Shown here: positions 7,017 to 15,018 of the stretch, piece by piece | How positions within the stretch are numbered: the first letter of the stretch is position 1 | How the letters are laid out: each line of letters opens with the position of its first letter | Origin: a virus | IMG/VR virus record: IMGVR_UViG_3300043587_000005 | Location: 1-36,622 of that record | Length of the DNA stretch: 36,622 bases | Reading direction: 5' to 3' (one strand) | Notes under the pieces: generated by a model | Databases searched by the model: none | Told to the model about the DNA's origin: nothing | The model's input: only the letters and a program-made list of their open reading frames with translations | Translations under genes and position numbers: made by a program

Positions 7017-8354
7017 ATGACTGTTTTCGGACAGCTGAAGCACGCATGGAATGCGTTTCTCGATCAGAACGAGGACTACCGGAAGCGGCCCTATGACATG
7101 GGCGCCGCCTACGGCTCTCGGCCAGATCGGGTCCGTCTCCATATCTCCAACGAGCGATCCATCATCTCAGCCATCTACCTTCGGCTGGCCTTGGACTTGG
7201 CGGGTGTTGACATCCGCCATATCCGTCTCGACGAGGAAGGGCGCTTCAAGGAGGACATGAAGGGGACCGGGCTGCAGAACTGCTTGCAGCTCGAGGGCAA
7301 CATCGACCAGGCTGCCCAGGCATTTTTCATCGATGCCTACCTGACCATGTTCGACGAGGGCTGCATCGCCATCGTCCCGGTCGACACCGACCTGGATCCC
7401 GAAGGCAGCGGCAGCGTCAACATCTTGTCGTGGCGTGTCGGTCGCATCGTTCAGTGGTTCCCCCGGCATGTCCGGATCGACCTCTACAACGACCAGACCG
7501 GGCGTCGCGAGCAGGTCACCATGGCGAAGTCGGCCGTGGCGATCGTGGAGAACCCGCTCTACACGGTGATGAACGAGCCGAACTCGACCCTGCAGCGCCT
7601 TATTCGGAAGCTTGGGCTTCTGGACCTGGTCGACGAGCAGTCGAGCTCGGGCAAGCTGGACATGATCATCCAGCTTCCGTACGTCATCAAGTCGGAGAGC
7701 CGTCGCAAGCAGGCGGAGCAGCGCAGGACCGACATCGAAGTCCAGCTCAAGGGCAGCAAGTACGGCATCGCCTACACCGACGGCACTGAGAAGATCACTC
7801 AGCTCAACCGTCCTGCCGAGAACAACCTGCTCAAGCAGGTCGAGGTCCTCACTGACTTGCTCTACAGTCAGATGGGGCTAACTCCGGAGATCATGCTTGG
7901 CACGGCCGAGGAAGCGGCCATGCTGAACTACATGAACCGGACCATCAACCCGCTCCTCACCGCCATGGTGCAGGAGTTGAAGCGGAAGTTCCTCAGCAAG
8001 ACGGCTCGCACTCAGGGTCAGTCCGTGGACTTCTTCATCGACCTGTTCAAGATCGTGCCGATGTCGGTCCTCGCCGAGATCGCAGACAAGTTCACCCGGA
8101 ACGAGATCGTTACTTCCAACGAGTTCCGTGGCTTCATTGGGATGAAGCCGTCGAAGGATCCGAAGGCCGACGAGTTGCGTAACAGCAACATGCCGCCCCC
8201 ACTCGATCCTGCAGTCGCCCCGGCGGCCCCTGCTCCGGCCTCCGGTGAGGAGGCAGAGTCGGACGACTTCGATCCCTTCGAAGGAATCAATTCAGCACTG
8301 GACGACGCGTTCAAGAGTCTGGAGGGGTTGACCAATGGCGCAAGCACAGGTTGA
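7017..8354 (+). CDS. Portal protein
   Basis: A 445-residue protein with the size and helix/sheet order of HK97-type (SPP1/HK97 superfamily) portals. Features are an N-terminal clip region, residues about 240-300 with the long-stem segment SRRKQAEQRRTDIEVQLKG, then LLYSQMGLTPEIMLGTAEEAAMLNY, typical of portals, and a conserved closing FKIVP...RNEIVTSNEFR. The dodecameric ring forms the DNA gate and binds terminase. AAGGAGGTGA (7004-7013) is immediately upstream. The last 50 residues are Pro/Ala- and acid-rich and probably disordered. The 3' end overlaps the next gene by 20 bases. Confidence 0.92.
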   Translation: MTVFGQLKHAWNAFLDQNEDYRKRPYDMGAAYGSRPDRVRLHISNERSIISAIYLRLALDLAGVDIRHIRLDEEGRFKEDMKGTGLQNCLQLEGNIDQAAQAFFIDAYLTMFDEGCIAIVPVDTDLDPEGSGSVNILSWRVGRIVQWFPRHVRIDLYNDQTGRREQVTMAKSAVAIVENPLYTVMNEPNSTLQRLIRKLGLLDLVDEQSSSGKLDMIIQLPYVIKSESRRKQAEQRRTDIEVQLKGSKYGIAYTDGTEKITQLNRPAENNLLKQVEVLTDLLYSQMGLTPEIMLGTAEEAAMLNYMNRTINPLLTAMVQELKRKFLSKTARTQGQSVDFFIDLFKIVPMSVLAEIADKFTRNEIVTSNEFRGFIGMKPSKDPKADELRNSNMPPPLDPAVAPAAPAPASGEEAESDDFDPFEGINSALDDAFKSLEGLTNGASTG

Positions 8355-8964
8355 CCCAGACGCCTTGGTTGAGGCAGGAGCAAAGGCAGCGGAGTACATC
8401 CTCCACGCAGCTGTCTACGATCCCGCCAAGGCCAGGGAGTACTACCTCCGGACAAGACACCTCAAGGGTCGTCGTCCTGGTGCAGCGAAAGTGGCCTCTG
8501 TAGTCGGTCATCCGGCTAAGGGGGCTTCCAATGCCGAGATGCGTCAATCACGACGCAAGAAGCTGGAAGCTGAGAAGGCCCAACTCGAAAGACGAATCGA
8601 GGAGCTCAAGAATGCCCTCGAGTCCCTAGTCCGGCAGGCCAAGCGCCGCGCCGGCATCTCTGCCTCGGAAGACAAGCAGAAGGACTCGGACCCCAAGGAA
8701 CAAGCTGATCGCAACTCCCGAGACAAGAAGGACAAGCCTCTCACCGAGAAGCAGAAGAGGGAGAAGCGGGAAGCGTCCAAGGATCAGTACGAGAAAGAGA
8801 AGGGCATGACTCTTTCTCGGGAGGTCGAGGCTCTGAGGGATCAGGCCAAAGACATCCGAGCAAAGCTTGAGGCAGCAATCGAGGACGCCAAGAAGACGGC
8901 GCCCAAGAAGAAGCCTTCCGCTCAGTTCCAGTCAACCCATCAAACGGCATCGAACGGCCGTTGA
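8335..8964 (+). CDS. Coiled-coil protein between portal and capsid protease
   Basis: A 209-residue, highly charged protein. The N-terminal 55 residues (ALVEAGAKAAEYILHAAVYDPAKAREYYLRTRHLKGR) are ordered-looking. From about residue 70 to 195 it is Lys/Glu/Arg/Gln-rich with heptad-like hydrophobics, so a long coiled coil with an acidic/basic linker is expected. Position and composition fit a scaffold-type or internal head protein, but no family is recognised. It starts inside the portal gene (GGAGGGG at 8321-8327). Codon use is noticeably less GC3-biased than in the flanking portal and capsid genes. Confidence 0.6.
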   Translation: MAQAQVDPDALVEAGAKAAEYILHAAVYDPAKAREYYLRTRHLKGRRPGAAKVASVVGHPAKGASNAEMRQSRRKKLEAEKAQLERRIEELKNALESLVRQAKRRAGISASEDKQKDSDPKEQADRNSRDKKDKPLTEKQKREKREASKDQYEKEKGMTLSREVEALRDQAKDIRAKLEAAIEDAKKTAPKKKPSAQFQSTHQTASNGR

Positions 8965-8985
8965 CACTCAATCGAAAGGAGACCG

Positions 8986-8997
8986 TCAAAATGGAAG
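8986..8997 (+). repeat. TCAAAATGGAAG word, copy 2 of 3
   Basis: Identical to the words at 3034-3045 and 19447-19458. Here the word contains the start codon of the capsid gene (ATG 8991). Confidence 0.4.
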
Positions 8998-10982
8998 CCG
9001 ATTTCAGCGGCTACGCCACCAAGGCGGGTCTGAAGTGCTCCGACGGCCGAACGATCACTCGTGACGCTTTCGCGCACCAGGACAAGGTGAAGGTTCCGCT
9101 CGTGTGGCAGCACGCCCACAACGAGCCGACCAACGTGCTTGGCCACGCCATCCTCGAGTCCCGTGAGGACGGCGTCTACTGCTACGGATACTTCAACGAC
9201 TCCGAGCAGGGGAAGAACGCCAAGACGCTCGTCGAGCACGGTGACATCACCGCGCTGAGCATCTACGCCAACCAGCTCGTGGAGAAGGCCAAGGCCGTCC
9301 TCCACGGGGCCATCCGAGAGGTCTCGCTGGTGCTTTCGGGCGCCAATCCGGGAGCGCTCATCGACCAGGTCCGCCTCGCGCACAGCGACGGTGAGATCGA
9401 GACTCTCGAAGACGAGGCCATCATCTACACCGGCCTGGTCCTCGAGCACTCCGAGCCGGCCCCTGAGCCGGTCGAGGAGCCGGAGCCCGTTGTGGAGCCG
9501 GAGCCCACGGAGACGGAGCCGGCCGAAGAGCCGGAGCCGGTGCAGCACGCGGACAACCCCGACGGCGAAACCGTCCAGGAGGTCTACGACTCCCTGAACG
9601 ACAAGCAGAAGGACGTCGTCCACTTCATGATCGGTGCCGCTCTCGAGGGCGCCGACAACGGCAGTGCTGCACAGCACTCCGACACCATCACCGAGGGCGA
9701 CCTCACCCACCAGGAAGGAAACGACAACATGTCGCGCAACGTGTTCGACGGCAACGGGACCAAGACGGAAGGTCCCACCCTGTCCCACGCCCAGATCAAG
9801 ACCATCTTCGATGACGCCCAGAAGATGGGCTCCTTCAAGGAGTCCTTCCTCGCCCACGCGGACGAGTACGGGATCACCGACATCGACATGCTCTTCCCCG
9901 ACGCCAAGAACGTCACCACCACCCCGGAGTTCATCAGCCGGCGCATGGAGTGGGTCGCGAAGGTGCTCGACGGCGCCAAGCACTCGCCGTTCTCCCGCAT
10001 CAAGTCGGTCCACGCCGACATCACGGCGGAGGAGGCCCGAGCCAAGGGTTACGTGAAGGGCAACCTCAAGAAGGACGAGGTCATCAAGCTGCTCAAGCGC
10101 GTGACCACGCCCACCACGGTCTACAAGAAGCAGAAGCTGGACCGTGACGACATCGTCGACATCACCGACTTCGACGTGGTCGTCTGGCTCAAGGGCGAGA
10201 TGCGCCTCATGCTGGAGGAGGAGCTCGCGCGTGCGATCCTGATCGGCGACGGTCGGGAGCCCGACGACGACGACAAGATCGACGAGGAGAAGATCCGCCC
10301 GATCGCCTGGGACAACGAGATGTACGCGCACCCGGTCACCGTGCCGGCGAACATCTCCCCCGACGGCATCATCGAGTCGGTTCTGCGGGCCCGCAAGCAC
10401 TACAAGGGCACCGGTCGTCCGACCTTCTTCACCACGGACGACATCCTCACCGACATGATCCTGATCAAGGACAAGGTCGGTCGCCGGCTCTACAACACCG
10501 AGGCCGAGCTCGCTGCCGCCCTGCGCGTCACCGAGATCGTCGTGGTCGAGGTCATGGAGGACACCCCGGATCTCCTGGGCGTCATCGTCAACATGGCCGA
10601 CTACACCATCGGCGCGGACCGCGGTGGCCAGCTGGCCATGTTCGACGACTTCGACATCGACTACAACCAGCAGAAGTACCTGCTGGAGACGCGCGTCTCT
10701 GGCGCGCTGACCAAGGCGAAGTCGGCCGTCGTCATCAAGCGCACCTCGGGCACCACGGTGACCCCGGCTGCGCCGGCCTTCGATGAGGAGACCAACACGA
10801 TCACGGTCCCGAACACCGCTGGTGTGAAGTACTTCGACGTCACCAACCCGCTCGATGACACCGAGCTGGCCGCGGGCGCCGTCGTGATCACCCAGACGAC
10901 CGACGTGGAGGCGCGTCCGAACGCGGGCTACAACTTCCCGCACAACACGGACGCCGACTGGACGTTCGCCTACACGGCCTGA
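8991..10982 (+). CDS. Prohead protease-major capsid protein fusion
   Basis: A 663-residue polyprotein. Residues 1-130 resemble an HK97-family (S78) prohead protease, with the catalytic-type LVWQHAHN (H41) and IREVSLVLSGANPGA (S112). Residues 150-190 are a Pro/Glu repeat linker. Residues about 195-245 form a delta-domain-like helical scaffold. From M247 the sequence is an HK97-fold major capsid protein, ending with an extra Ig-like C-terminal part (about 585-663). A plausible role is self-cleavage to free the mature capsid subunit during head maturation. An internal ribosome-binding site before M247 suggests that separate capsid subunits are also made. ATG 8991 follows GAAAGGAG at 8974-8981. 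Confidence 0.88.
   Translation: MEADFSGYATKAGLKCSDGRTITRDAFAHQDKVKVPLVWQHAHNEPTNVLGHAILESREDGVYCYGYFNDSEQGKNAKTLVEHGDITALSIYANQLVEKAKAVLHGAIREVSLVLSGANPGALIDQVRLAHSDGEIETLEDEAIIYTGLVLEHSEPAPEPVEEPEPVVEPEPTETEPAEEPEPVQHADNPDGETVQEVYDSLNDKQKDVVHFMIGAALEGADNGSAAQHSDTITEGDLTHQEGNDNMSRNVFDGNGTKTEGPTLSHAQIKTIFDDAQKMGSFKESFLAHADEYGITDIDMLFPDAKNVTTTPEFISRRMEWVAKVLDGAKHSPFSRIKSVHADITAEEARAKGYVKGNLKKDEVIKLLKRVTTPTTVYKKQKLDRDDIVDITDFDVVVWLKGEMRLMLEEELARAILIGDGREPDDDDKIDEEKIRPIAWDNEMYAHPVTVPANISPDGIIESVLRARKHYKGTGRPTFFTTDDILTDMILIKDKVGRRLYNTEAELAAALRVTEIVVVEVMEDTPDLLGVIVNMADYTIGADRGGQLAMFDDFDIDYNQQKYLLETRVSGALTKAKSAVVIKRTSGTTVTPAAPAFDEETNTITVPNTAGVKYFDVTNPLDDTELAAGAVVITQTTDVEARPNAGYNFPHNTDADWTFAYTA
9712..9731 (+). 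promoter_or_regulatory. Internal ribosome-binding site and start for free major capsid protein
   Basis: AGGAAGGAAA lies about 9 bases before an in-frame ATG (9729) inside the protease-capsid fusion. Use of this start would give a 417-residue capsid protein beginning MSRNVFDG without the protease and linker. This is inferred from the sequence only. Confidence 0.6.
9729..10982 (+). other. Major capsid protein region (alternative product of the fusion gene)
   Basis: This 417-residue segment covers the HK97-like capsid subunit: N-arm, E-loop region with acid-rich DDDDKIDEEKI, P- and A-domains, and a C-terminal extension of about 80 residues. The extension looks like an added beta-sandwich (TVPNTAGVKYF, then DTELAAGAVVITQT). 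The subunit could be produced by internal initiation at 9729 or by proteolysis of the fusion. Abundant capsid subunits over few protease copies would explain keeping both routes. Confidence 0.7.
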
Positions 10983-10996
10983 TCTCAGGTCCCCTG

Positions 10997-11344
10997 ATGG
11001 CGAAGTTCTATGGCGCTGTCGGGTACAACCACGGAACCGTCGAGCAGAAGCCGGGTGTTTTCGTAGAGTCGATCGTAGAGAAACAGTACTACGGCGATAT
11101 CCTGCGGAACACCCGGCAACTGCGAGAAGGGGAGAGCGTGAACAACGATCTCACCGTGGGGAACTCGGTCAGCATTGTCGCAGATGCGTATGCCAACGAA
11201 CATTTTCACGCCATCAGATTCGTCGACTGGGCGGGGAGCTTGTGGGACGTTCAAGACGTCACCGTGCAGGCTCCCCGCCTCGTTCTCCGGTTGGGAGGTG
11301 TCTACAATGGCCGACGAGCCGACAATGACGAAGGGTCGGGCTGA
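10997..11344 (+). CDS. Head-tail connector / head closure-like protein
   Basis: A 115-residue, beta-rich protein with the pattern GxVGY...PGVFVESIVEKQYYGDILR...VNNDLTVGNSVSIVADAYANEHFHAIRFV...GGVYNG. I recognise this from a family that follows the major capsid gene in many Gram-positive phages and is annotated as head-tail connector or head closure protein. It would sit on the connector ring and join it to the tail. There is no good ribosome-binding site; a small TCAGG-TCC-CCTGA hairpin lies in the 14-base gap after the capsid gene. Its end overlaps the next gene by 38 bases. Confidence 0.7.
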   Translation: MAKFYGAVGYNHGTVEQKPGVFVESIVEKQYYGDILRNTRQLREGESVNNDLTVGNSVSIVADAYANEHFHAIRFVDWAGSLWDVQDVTVQAPRLVLRLGGVYNGRRADNDEGSG

Positions 11345-11624
11345 GAAGCACGATTTCTTCAAGTCGTTGACTCCGAACGTCTACTTCCAGGCACCTTCCA
11401 ACGTGGAGATGAAGTACCCGTGCATCAGGTACGACATCGACTCTGAGGCGAGGCAGTTCGCTGACAACCGTCCATACCGCCACGACTGGCGGTACCAAGT
11501 CATGGTGATCGACTCCGACCCGGATTCCGTAATCCGGGACGCGATCTCCGCGCTGCCGATGTGCGCTCTCGAGCGCAAGTACGTGGCTGACGACCTCCAT
11601 CACTTCGTGTTCAACCTCTTCTGA
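11307..11624 (+). CDS. Tail completion/terminator-like protein
   Basis: A 105-residue alpha/beta protein between connector and tail-tube genes, the usual place for a tail terminator or head-tail joining protein. The centre (YPCIRYDIDSEARQFADNRPYRHDWRYQVMVIDSDPDS) and ending (RKYVADDLHHFVFNLF) match this class of small phage proteins that cap the tail tube and match its symmetry to the head. The start is ATG 11307 after GGGAGGTG (11293-11300), inside the previous gene. Function is assigned from pattern plus position. Confidence 0.68.
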   Translation: MADEPTMTKGRAEKHDFFKSLTPNVYFQAPSNVEMKYPCIRYDIDSEARQFADNRPYRHDWRYQVMVIDSDPDSVIRDAISALPMCALERKYVADDLHHFVFNLF

Positions 11625-11634
11625 AAGGAAAACC

Positions 11635-12339
11635 ATGTCCAAGCTCAAGTGGGACGAGGTCGGCAAGCGGTTCTTCGAAACCGGTGTCGACCACGGCGTC
11701 CTCTACGTGCCCGACGTCACGGGTGTGTACGCGACGGGTGTTCCGTGGAACGGTCTGACGACCGTCACGGAGTCGCCCTCGGGTGCCGAGTCCAACAAGC
11801 AGTACGCCGACAACCAGGTGTACCTCAACCTCGTCTCCGCGGAGGAGTTCTCGGCAACCGTCGAGGCCTTCACCTACCCGGACGAGTTCGAGGAGTTCGA
11901 CGGTTCGGCCGAGCTGGATCCCGGTGTCTACATCGGCCAGCAGGCTCGCAAGCCGTTCGGACTCTCCTACCGCTCGCTGGTCGGCAACGACCTGGAGGGT
12001 CAGGACCACGGCTACAAGCTCCACCTCGTGTACGGCTGCCTCGCGGCGCCGTCCGAGCGGGCTCGTGCCACGGTCAACGACTCGCCCGAGGCCATGGGCC
12101 TCAGCTGGGAGCTCTCGACCACTCCGGTGGCCGTCGGCACCATCGGCGGCAAGGAGTACCGCCCGACCGCACACCTCACCATCGACTCGACCAAGGTCGA
12201 CGCCGAGGCCCTCGCGGCCATCGAGGAGATCCTGTACGGCAAGGACGCCACCGTGGCGCCCGACCCCGTCGCACCGGCCGTCGTGGCCCGTCTGCCCCTC
12301 CCGGCAGAGGTCTACGAGATCGTCACGTCGGTCGTCTGA
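11635..12339 (+). CDS. Major tail tube protein
   Basis: A 234-residue protein expected to stack as hexameric rings forming the tail tube. Its opening (FFETGVDHGVLYVPD...GVPWNGL), the FTYPDEFEEFDGS segment at about 80-93, and FGLSYRSLVGNDLEG with YKLHLVYG are hallmarks of the actinophage tail-tube family. It is the first and most regular of three paralogues in this tail module. It lies right after the tail-completion gene with AAAGGA at 11625-11630, consistent with high expression. Codon use is extremely GC3-rich, and it lacks the ATATT word found in the other two paralogues. Confidence 0.85.
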   Translation: MSKLKWDEVGKRFFETGVDHGVLYVPDVTGVYATGVPWNGLTTVTESPSGAESNKQYADNQVYLNLVSAEEFSATVEAFTYPDEFEEFDGSAELDPGVYIGQQARKPFGLSYRSLVGNDLEGQDHGYKLHLVYGCLAAPSERARATVNDSPEAMGLSWELSTTPVAVGTIGGKEYRPTAHLTIDSTKVDAEALAAIEEILYGKDATVAPDPVAPAVVARLPLPAEVYEIVTSVV

Positions 12340-12364
12340 CCCACATCTGAAAGGAGGCCGGAGA

Positions 12365-12910
12365 GTGCTCACAATTACTGTAAAGGGCGAGGAGTTCTGG
12401 GACGAAGAGTCCGAGAAGTTCGTCAACCCTCATGCTTTCGAGCTGCAGCTCGAGCACTCTCTGGTCTCCCTTTCAAAATGGGAGTCAGAATTCAAGAAGC
12501 CGTTCCTGGGTCCGGGGGAGAAGACCAACGACGAAGCACTGGCCTACATCCACCACATGATCGTCGGTGTCTATCTCCCCCGGGAAGCCCTGAACTACCT
12601 CTCAGAAGAGAACGTCGAAGCGATCCGGGAGTACATGGCGGCCGAACTCACGGCTACCTGGTTCCACGAGATCCAGCCGGAAGCAAAGTCCGGCGAGACC
12701 ATCACTTCAGAGCTCATCTACTACTGGATGACCGCGTTCCAAGTCCCGTTCCACCCAGCAGAGACCTGGCACCTCAGCCGGCTCTTCACGCTGATCCGGA
12801 TCGCGAACGTGAAGAACTCCAAGCCCAAGCCCATGAGCAAGGCGGAAGTCTACGCTCGCAACAAGCGCCTGAACGCAGAGCGCAGGAAGCAACTGGGCAC
12901 CAGCGGATAG
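12365..12910 (+). CDS. Tail assembly chaperone candidate
   Basis: A 181-residue, mainly helical cytosolic protein. The pattern FELQLEHSLVSLSKWESEFKKPFLG, then the helical stretch IREYMAAELTATWFHEI and the basic tail KPMSKAEVYARNKRLNAERRKQLG, fit actinophage and Bacillus-phage tail assembly chaperones that hold the tape measure before tube polymerisation. Translation starts at GTG 12365 after GAAAGGAGG (12349-12357). No downstream overlapping frame or obvious slippery heptamer extends it, unlike the classical frameshifted pair. Its place between two tail-tube-like genes, 7 kb before the tape measure, is unusual. Confidence 0.7.
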   Translation: MLTITVKGEEFWDEESEKFVNPHAFELQLEHSLVSLSKWESEFKKPFLGPGEKTNDEALAYIHHMIVGVYLPREALNYLSEENVEAIREYMAAELTATWFHEIQPEAKSGETITSELIYYWMTAFQVPFHPAETWHLSRLFTLIRIANVKNSKPKPMSKAEVYARNKRLNAERRKQLGTSG

Positions 12911-12926
12911 AAAGGAGGACGCTCGC

Positions 12927-13598
12927 ATGAGCAGACTTGAGTGGAATCCCGTCGGCGAACGACGGTTCGAGACCGGTGTCAGCCACGGCGTCCTCTTCCC
13001 TCGCACGGGACCGGGAGTCGCCTGGAATGGCCTCATCTCGGTCAGCGAGACGATCGCCGGCGGCGAGGTGCAGTCCCTGTACTTCGACGGGGTCAAGTAC
13101 CTCGACATCATCGCCAACGAGGACTTCCAGGCCACGCTCGAGGCATATTCATCGCCTCGGGAGTTCGCTGCCTGCGATGGCAGCAAGTCCCTGTCGCCTG
13201 GCCTCTTCGCCACACAGCAGCCCCGAAAGACCTTCGGGCTCTCGTACAGGACCCTCGTCGGTAACGACCTCGAGGGCATCGACTACGGGTACAAGCTGCA
13301 TATTGTGTACAACTGTGTGGCATCGCCCGCCGGTCGTACCAACAAGACCGTGTCCGGCAGCGTTCCCGATCCCGCAGCGCGCTCGTGGACGATCAACGCC
13401 GTCCCGCCTGAGGCCTCGACCTACAAGCCGACCGCTCACTTCGTGATCGACTCGACTCTGGTCAACCGGTTCATGCTGGAGGACCTCGAGTCATATCTGT
13501 ACGGCAGGGAGGGCCAGGAGCCCCAGCTGCCTTCGCAGTCCGAGGTCATCAACATGCTGGCCAACCTCATCACCGAGCCGCTCACCGAGCCGATCTAG
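12927..13598 (+). CDS. Tail-tube-like protein, paralogue 2
   Basis: A 223-residue paralogue of the major tail protein. It shares RRFETGVSHGVLF, GVAWNGLISVSE, SSPREFAACDGS, KTFGLSYRTLVGNDLEGIDYGYKLHIVYN and the YKPTAHFVIDST strand near residue 170. Conservation of the fold suggests it also builds rings, perhaps the distal or proximal tube, or a tail-tip ring. A helical tail of about 30 residues follows (QLPSQSEVINMLANLI). AAAGGAGG (12911-12918) precedes ATG 12927. The first ATATT words of the window occur in this gene (13146, 13303). Confidence 0.75.
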   Translation: MSRLEWNPVGERRFETGVSHGVLFPRTGPGVAWNGLISVSETIAGGEVQSLYFDGVKYLDIIANEDFQATLEAYSSPREFAACDGSKSLSPGLFATQQPRKTFGLSYRTLVGNDLEGIDYGYKLHIVYNCVASPAGRTNKTVSGSVPDPAARSWTINAVPPEASTYKPTAHFVIDSTLVNRFMLEDLESYLYGREGQEPQLPSQSEVINMLANLITEPLTEPI

Positions 13599-13609
13599 GA
13601 GATATTCAC

Positions 13610-14287
13610 ATGCCTTTGGATCCCGTCTCCACAGACGACCCACATGTCGCGGCTCACAACGAGGAGCGCGAAGCCATCAACGACCTGCAGGCGGAGATCC
13701 CCCTGCTTATTTCGAAGCCGGCTGTCCCCCAGGTGGGCGACCTGCTTCGGTACGACGGATCCAACTGGGTCTCGTCCCTCAGTCGCCTCTACGAAGGCCC
13801 CGGACAGCCGGAAGGCGTCCAGGCCGGCCCCATCGGTTCGACCTATATCCAGACGGACGGCACCACCGGTGCGGTTCGCTGGCTGAAGACCCGAGGCATC
13901 GACGAGAACGACAACACCGGCTGGACCCTGGAGATCGGTGACACCGGGTGGCGCAACGTCCTCACCATGGTGGCCCTGCCCTCTGGTGCGGCCAAGTACG
14001 CCGCGCTCGTTCGCCGGATCAACAACCAGGTGCAGATCTACCTCGACCTGGACACGCCGGCTGCCGGCTCCTCCTGGAACGTTCTGACGCTCCCGGTGGG
14101 CTTCCGCCCGAAGTACACGCTGTACGGCGCCCTGACCGACAACAACGAGGCGGCTGCGAAGTCGACCTACGTGAACTCGGCTGGTGTGGTCAACCTCTCG
14201 ATCATCACCAACAAGCGCGACCGCTTCAACGGTTCCTGGTTCACGGACGACCCGTGGCCCACCGTCCTGCCTGGCGTGGCTGGCTGA
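13610..14287 (+). CDS. Collar/fibre-type minor tail protein
   Basis: A 225-residue protein. The N-terminus (HVAAHNEEREAINDLQAEI, 12-30) is a phage-fibre attachment helix. Residues 40-110 contain a Gly/Thr-rich beta region. Residues 111-170 (DTGWRNV to LPVGFRP) repeat the C-terminal module of the large fibre gene downstream, where DTGWINV and LPVGFRP recur near residues 1321 and 1371. It is probably part of a tail-tip or receptor-contacting complex. The spacer between its ribosome-binding site (GGAG, 13596-13599) and ATG contains the GATATTC word. Its stop overlaps the next ATG by one base (TGATG). Confidence 0.65.
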   Translation: MPLDPVSTDDPHVAAHNEEREAINDLQAEIPLLISKPAVPQVGDLLRYDGSNWVSSLSRLYEGPGQPEGVQAGPIGSTYIQTDGTTGAVRWLKTRGIDENDNTGWTLEIGDTGWRNVLTMVALPSGAAKYAALVRRINNQVQIYLDLDTPAAGSSWNVLTLPVGFRPKYTLYGALTDNNEAAAKSTYVNSAGVVNLSIITNKRDRFNGSWFTDDPWPTVLPGVAG

Positions 14288-15006
14288 TGTCCCGGCTGGA
14301 CTGGGCGAGCCTCCCGAAGGGCTATGAGTACGGCGTGAGCAACGCTGTGCTATATCTCGAAGGAGAGGGCGTCGCCTGGAACGGCCTGATCAACGTGGAT
14401 GAGGGAGCATCCGGAACGCAGAATCTCGACACCTACTTCGACGGACGCCGCTTGGTGATCCTGCAGGAGATCGGTGACTTCGACGCTCGTGTGGAGGCAT
14501 TCACATATCCTGACGAGCTCGAGGACCCAGGGATTCGGCGTTTCGGATTCTCCTACCGCACGGCGCACAGCGCGGGCGACAGGATCCACGTGGTCTACAA
14601 CGCTCTCTTCAAACCGCCGGATTCCCGCTGGGGAACGGTCGGGGCTACACCCAGCCCCTCTATTTTTGCCTGGGACCTCCAGGCAACGGCCATCAACATC
14701 CCCGGCGCACGTCCGTCTTCGCGTCTCATCATCGACACGGCAGACACCTCGCCCGAGCTGGTCGCCCTTGTGGAGGGCTGGCTCTATGGCACAGCGGACA
14801 CTGAGCCGCGGCTTCCCGATCCGGAAGAGTTCGTGGACACATTCGAGGCGGCAACCACGCTTCGGATCACGCAGAACGGCGACGGCACCTACACCGCCTC
14901 CGGCCCGGATCATATTGTCGTGCTTCACGGCGATGGGAGCTTCACCATCAACGCCCCGACCCTCCAGTACCTGGATGTGGGCAAGTTCGTAGTCGACTCG
15001 TTCTAG
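14287..15006 (+). CDS. Tail-tube-like protein, paralogue 3
   Basis: A 239-residue, diverged third member of the tail-tube family: YEYGVSNAVLYLEGEGVAWNGLINVDEG, VEAFTYPDELED, RRFGFSYRT and DRIHVVYN align with the other two. The NDLEG loop and the DGS segment are missing or shortened. After the tube-like domain (to about 180) there is a separate C-terminal part (DTFEAATTLRITQNGDGTYTASGPDHIVVLHGDGSFTI), a small beta-repeat with GDG turns. A specialised ring near the baseplate or a minor tail role seems likely. It starts one base into the preceding stop codon. Confidence 0.68.
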   Translation: MSRLDWASLPKGYEYGVSNAVLYLEGEGVAWNGLINVDEGASGTQNLDTYFDGRRLVILQEIGDFDARVEAFTYPDELEDPGIRRFGFSYRTAHSAGDRIHVVYNALFKPPDSRWGTVGATPSPSIFAWDLQATAINIPGARPSSRLIIDTADTSPELVALVEGWLYGTADTEPRLPDPEEFVDTFEAATTLRITQNGDGTYTASGPDHIVVLHGDGSFTINAPTLQYLDVGKFVVDSF

Positions 15007-15018
15007 AAAGGAGAGCCC

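Noticed and set aside
11783-12364. In-frame extension upstream of the chaperone candidate
   Set aside because: It lies out of frame over the tail tube gene and reads Ser/Arg/Pro-rich; GTG 12365 has a proper ribosome-binding site.
12365-12927. Programmed frameshift after the chaperone candidate
   Set aside because: No slippery heptamer or extended overlapping frame was found; the next gene has its own strong start.
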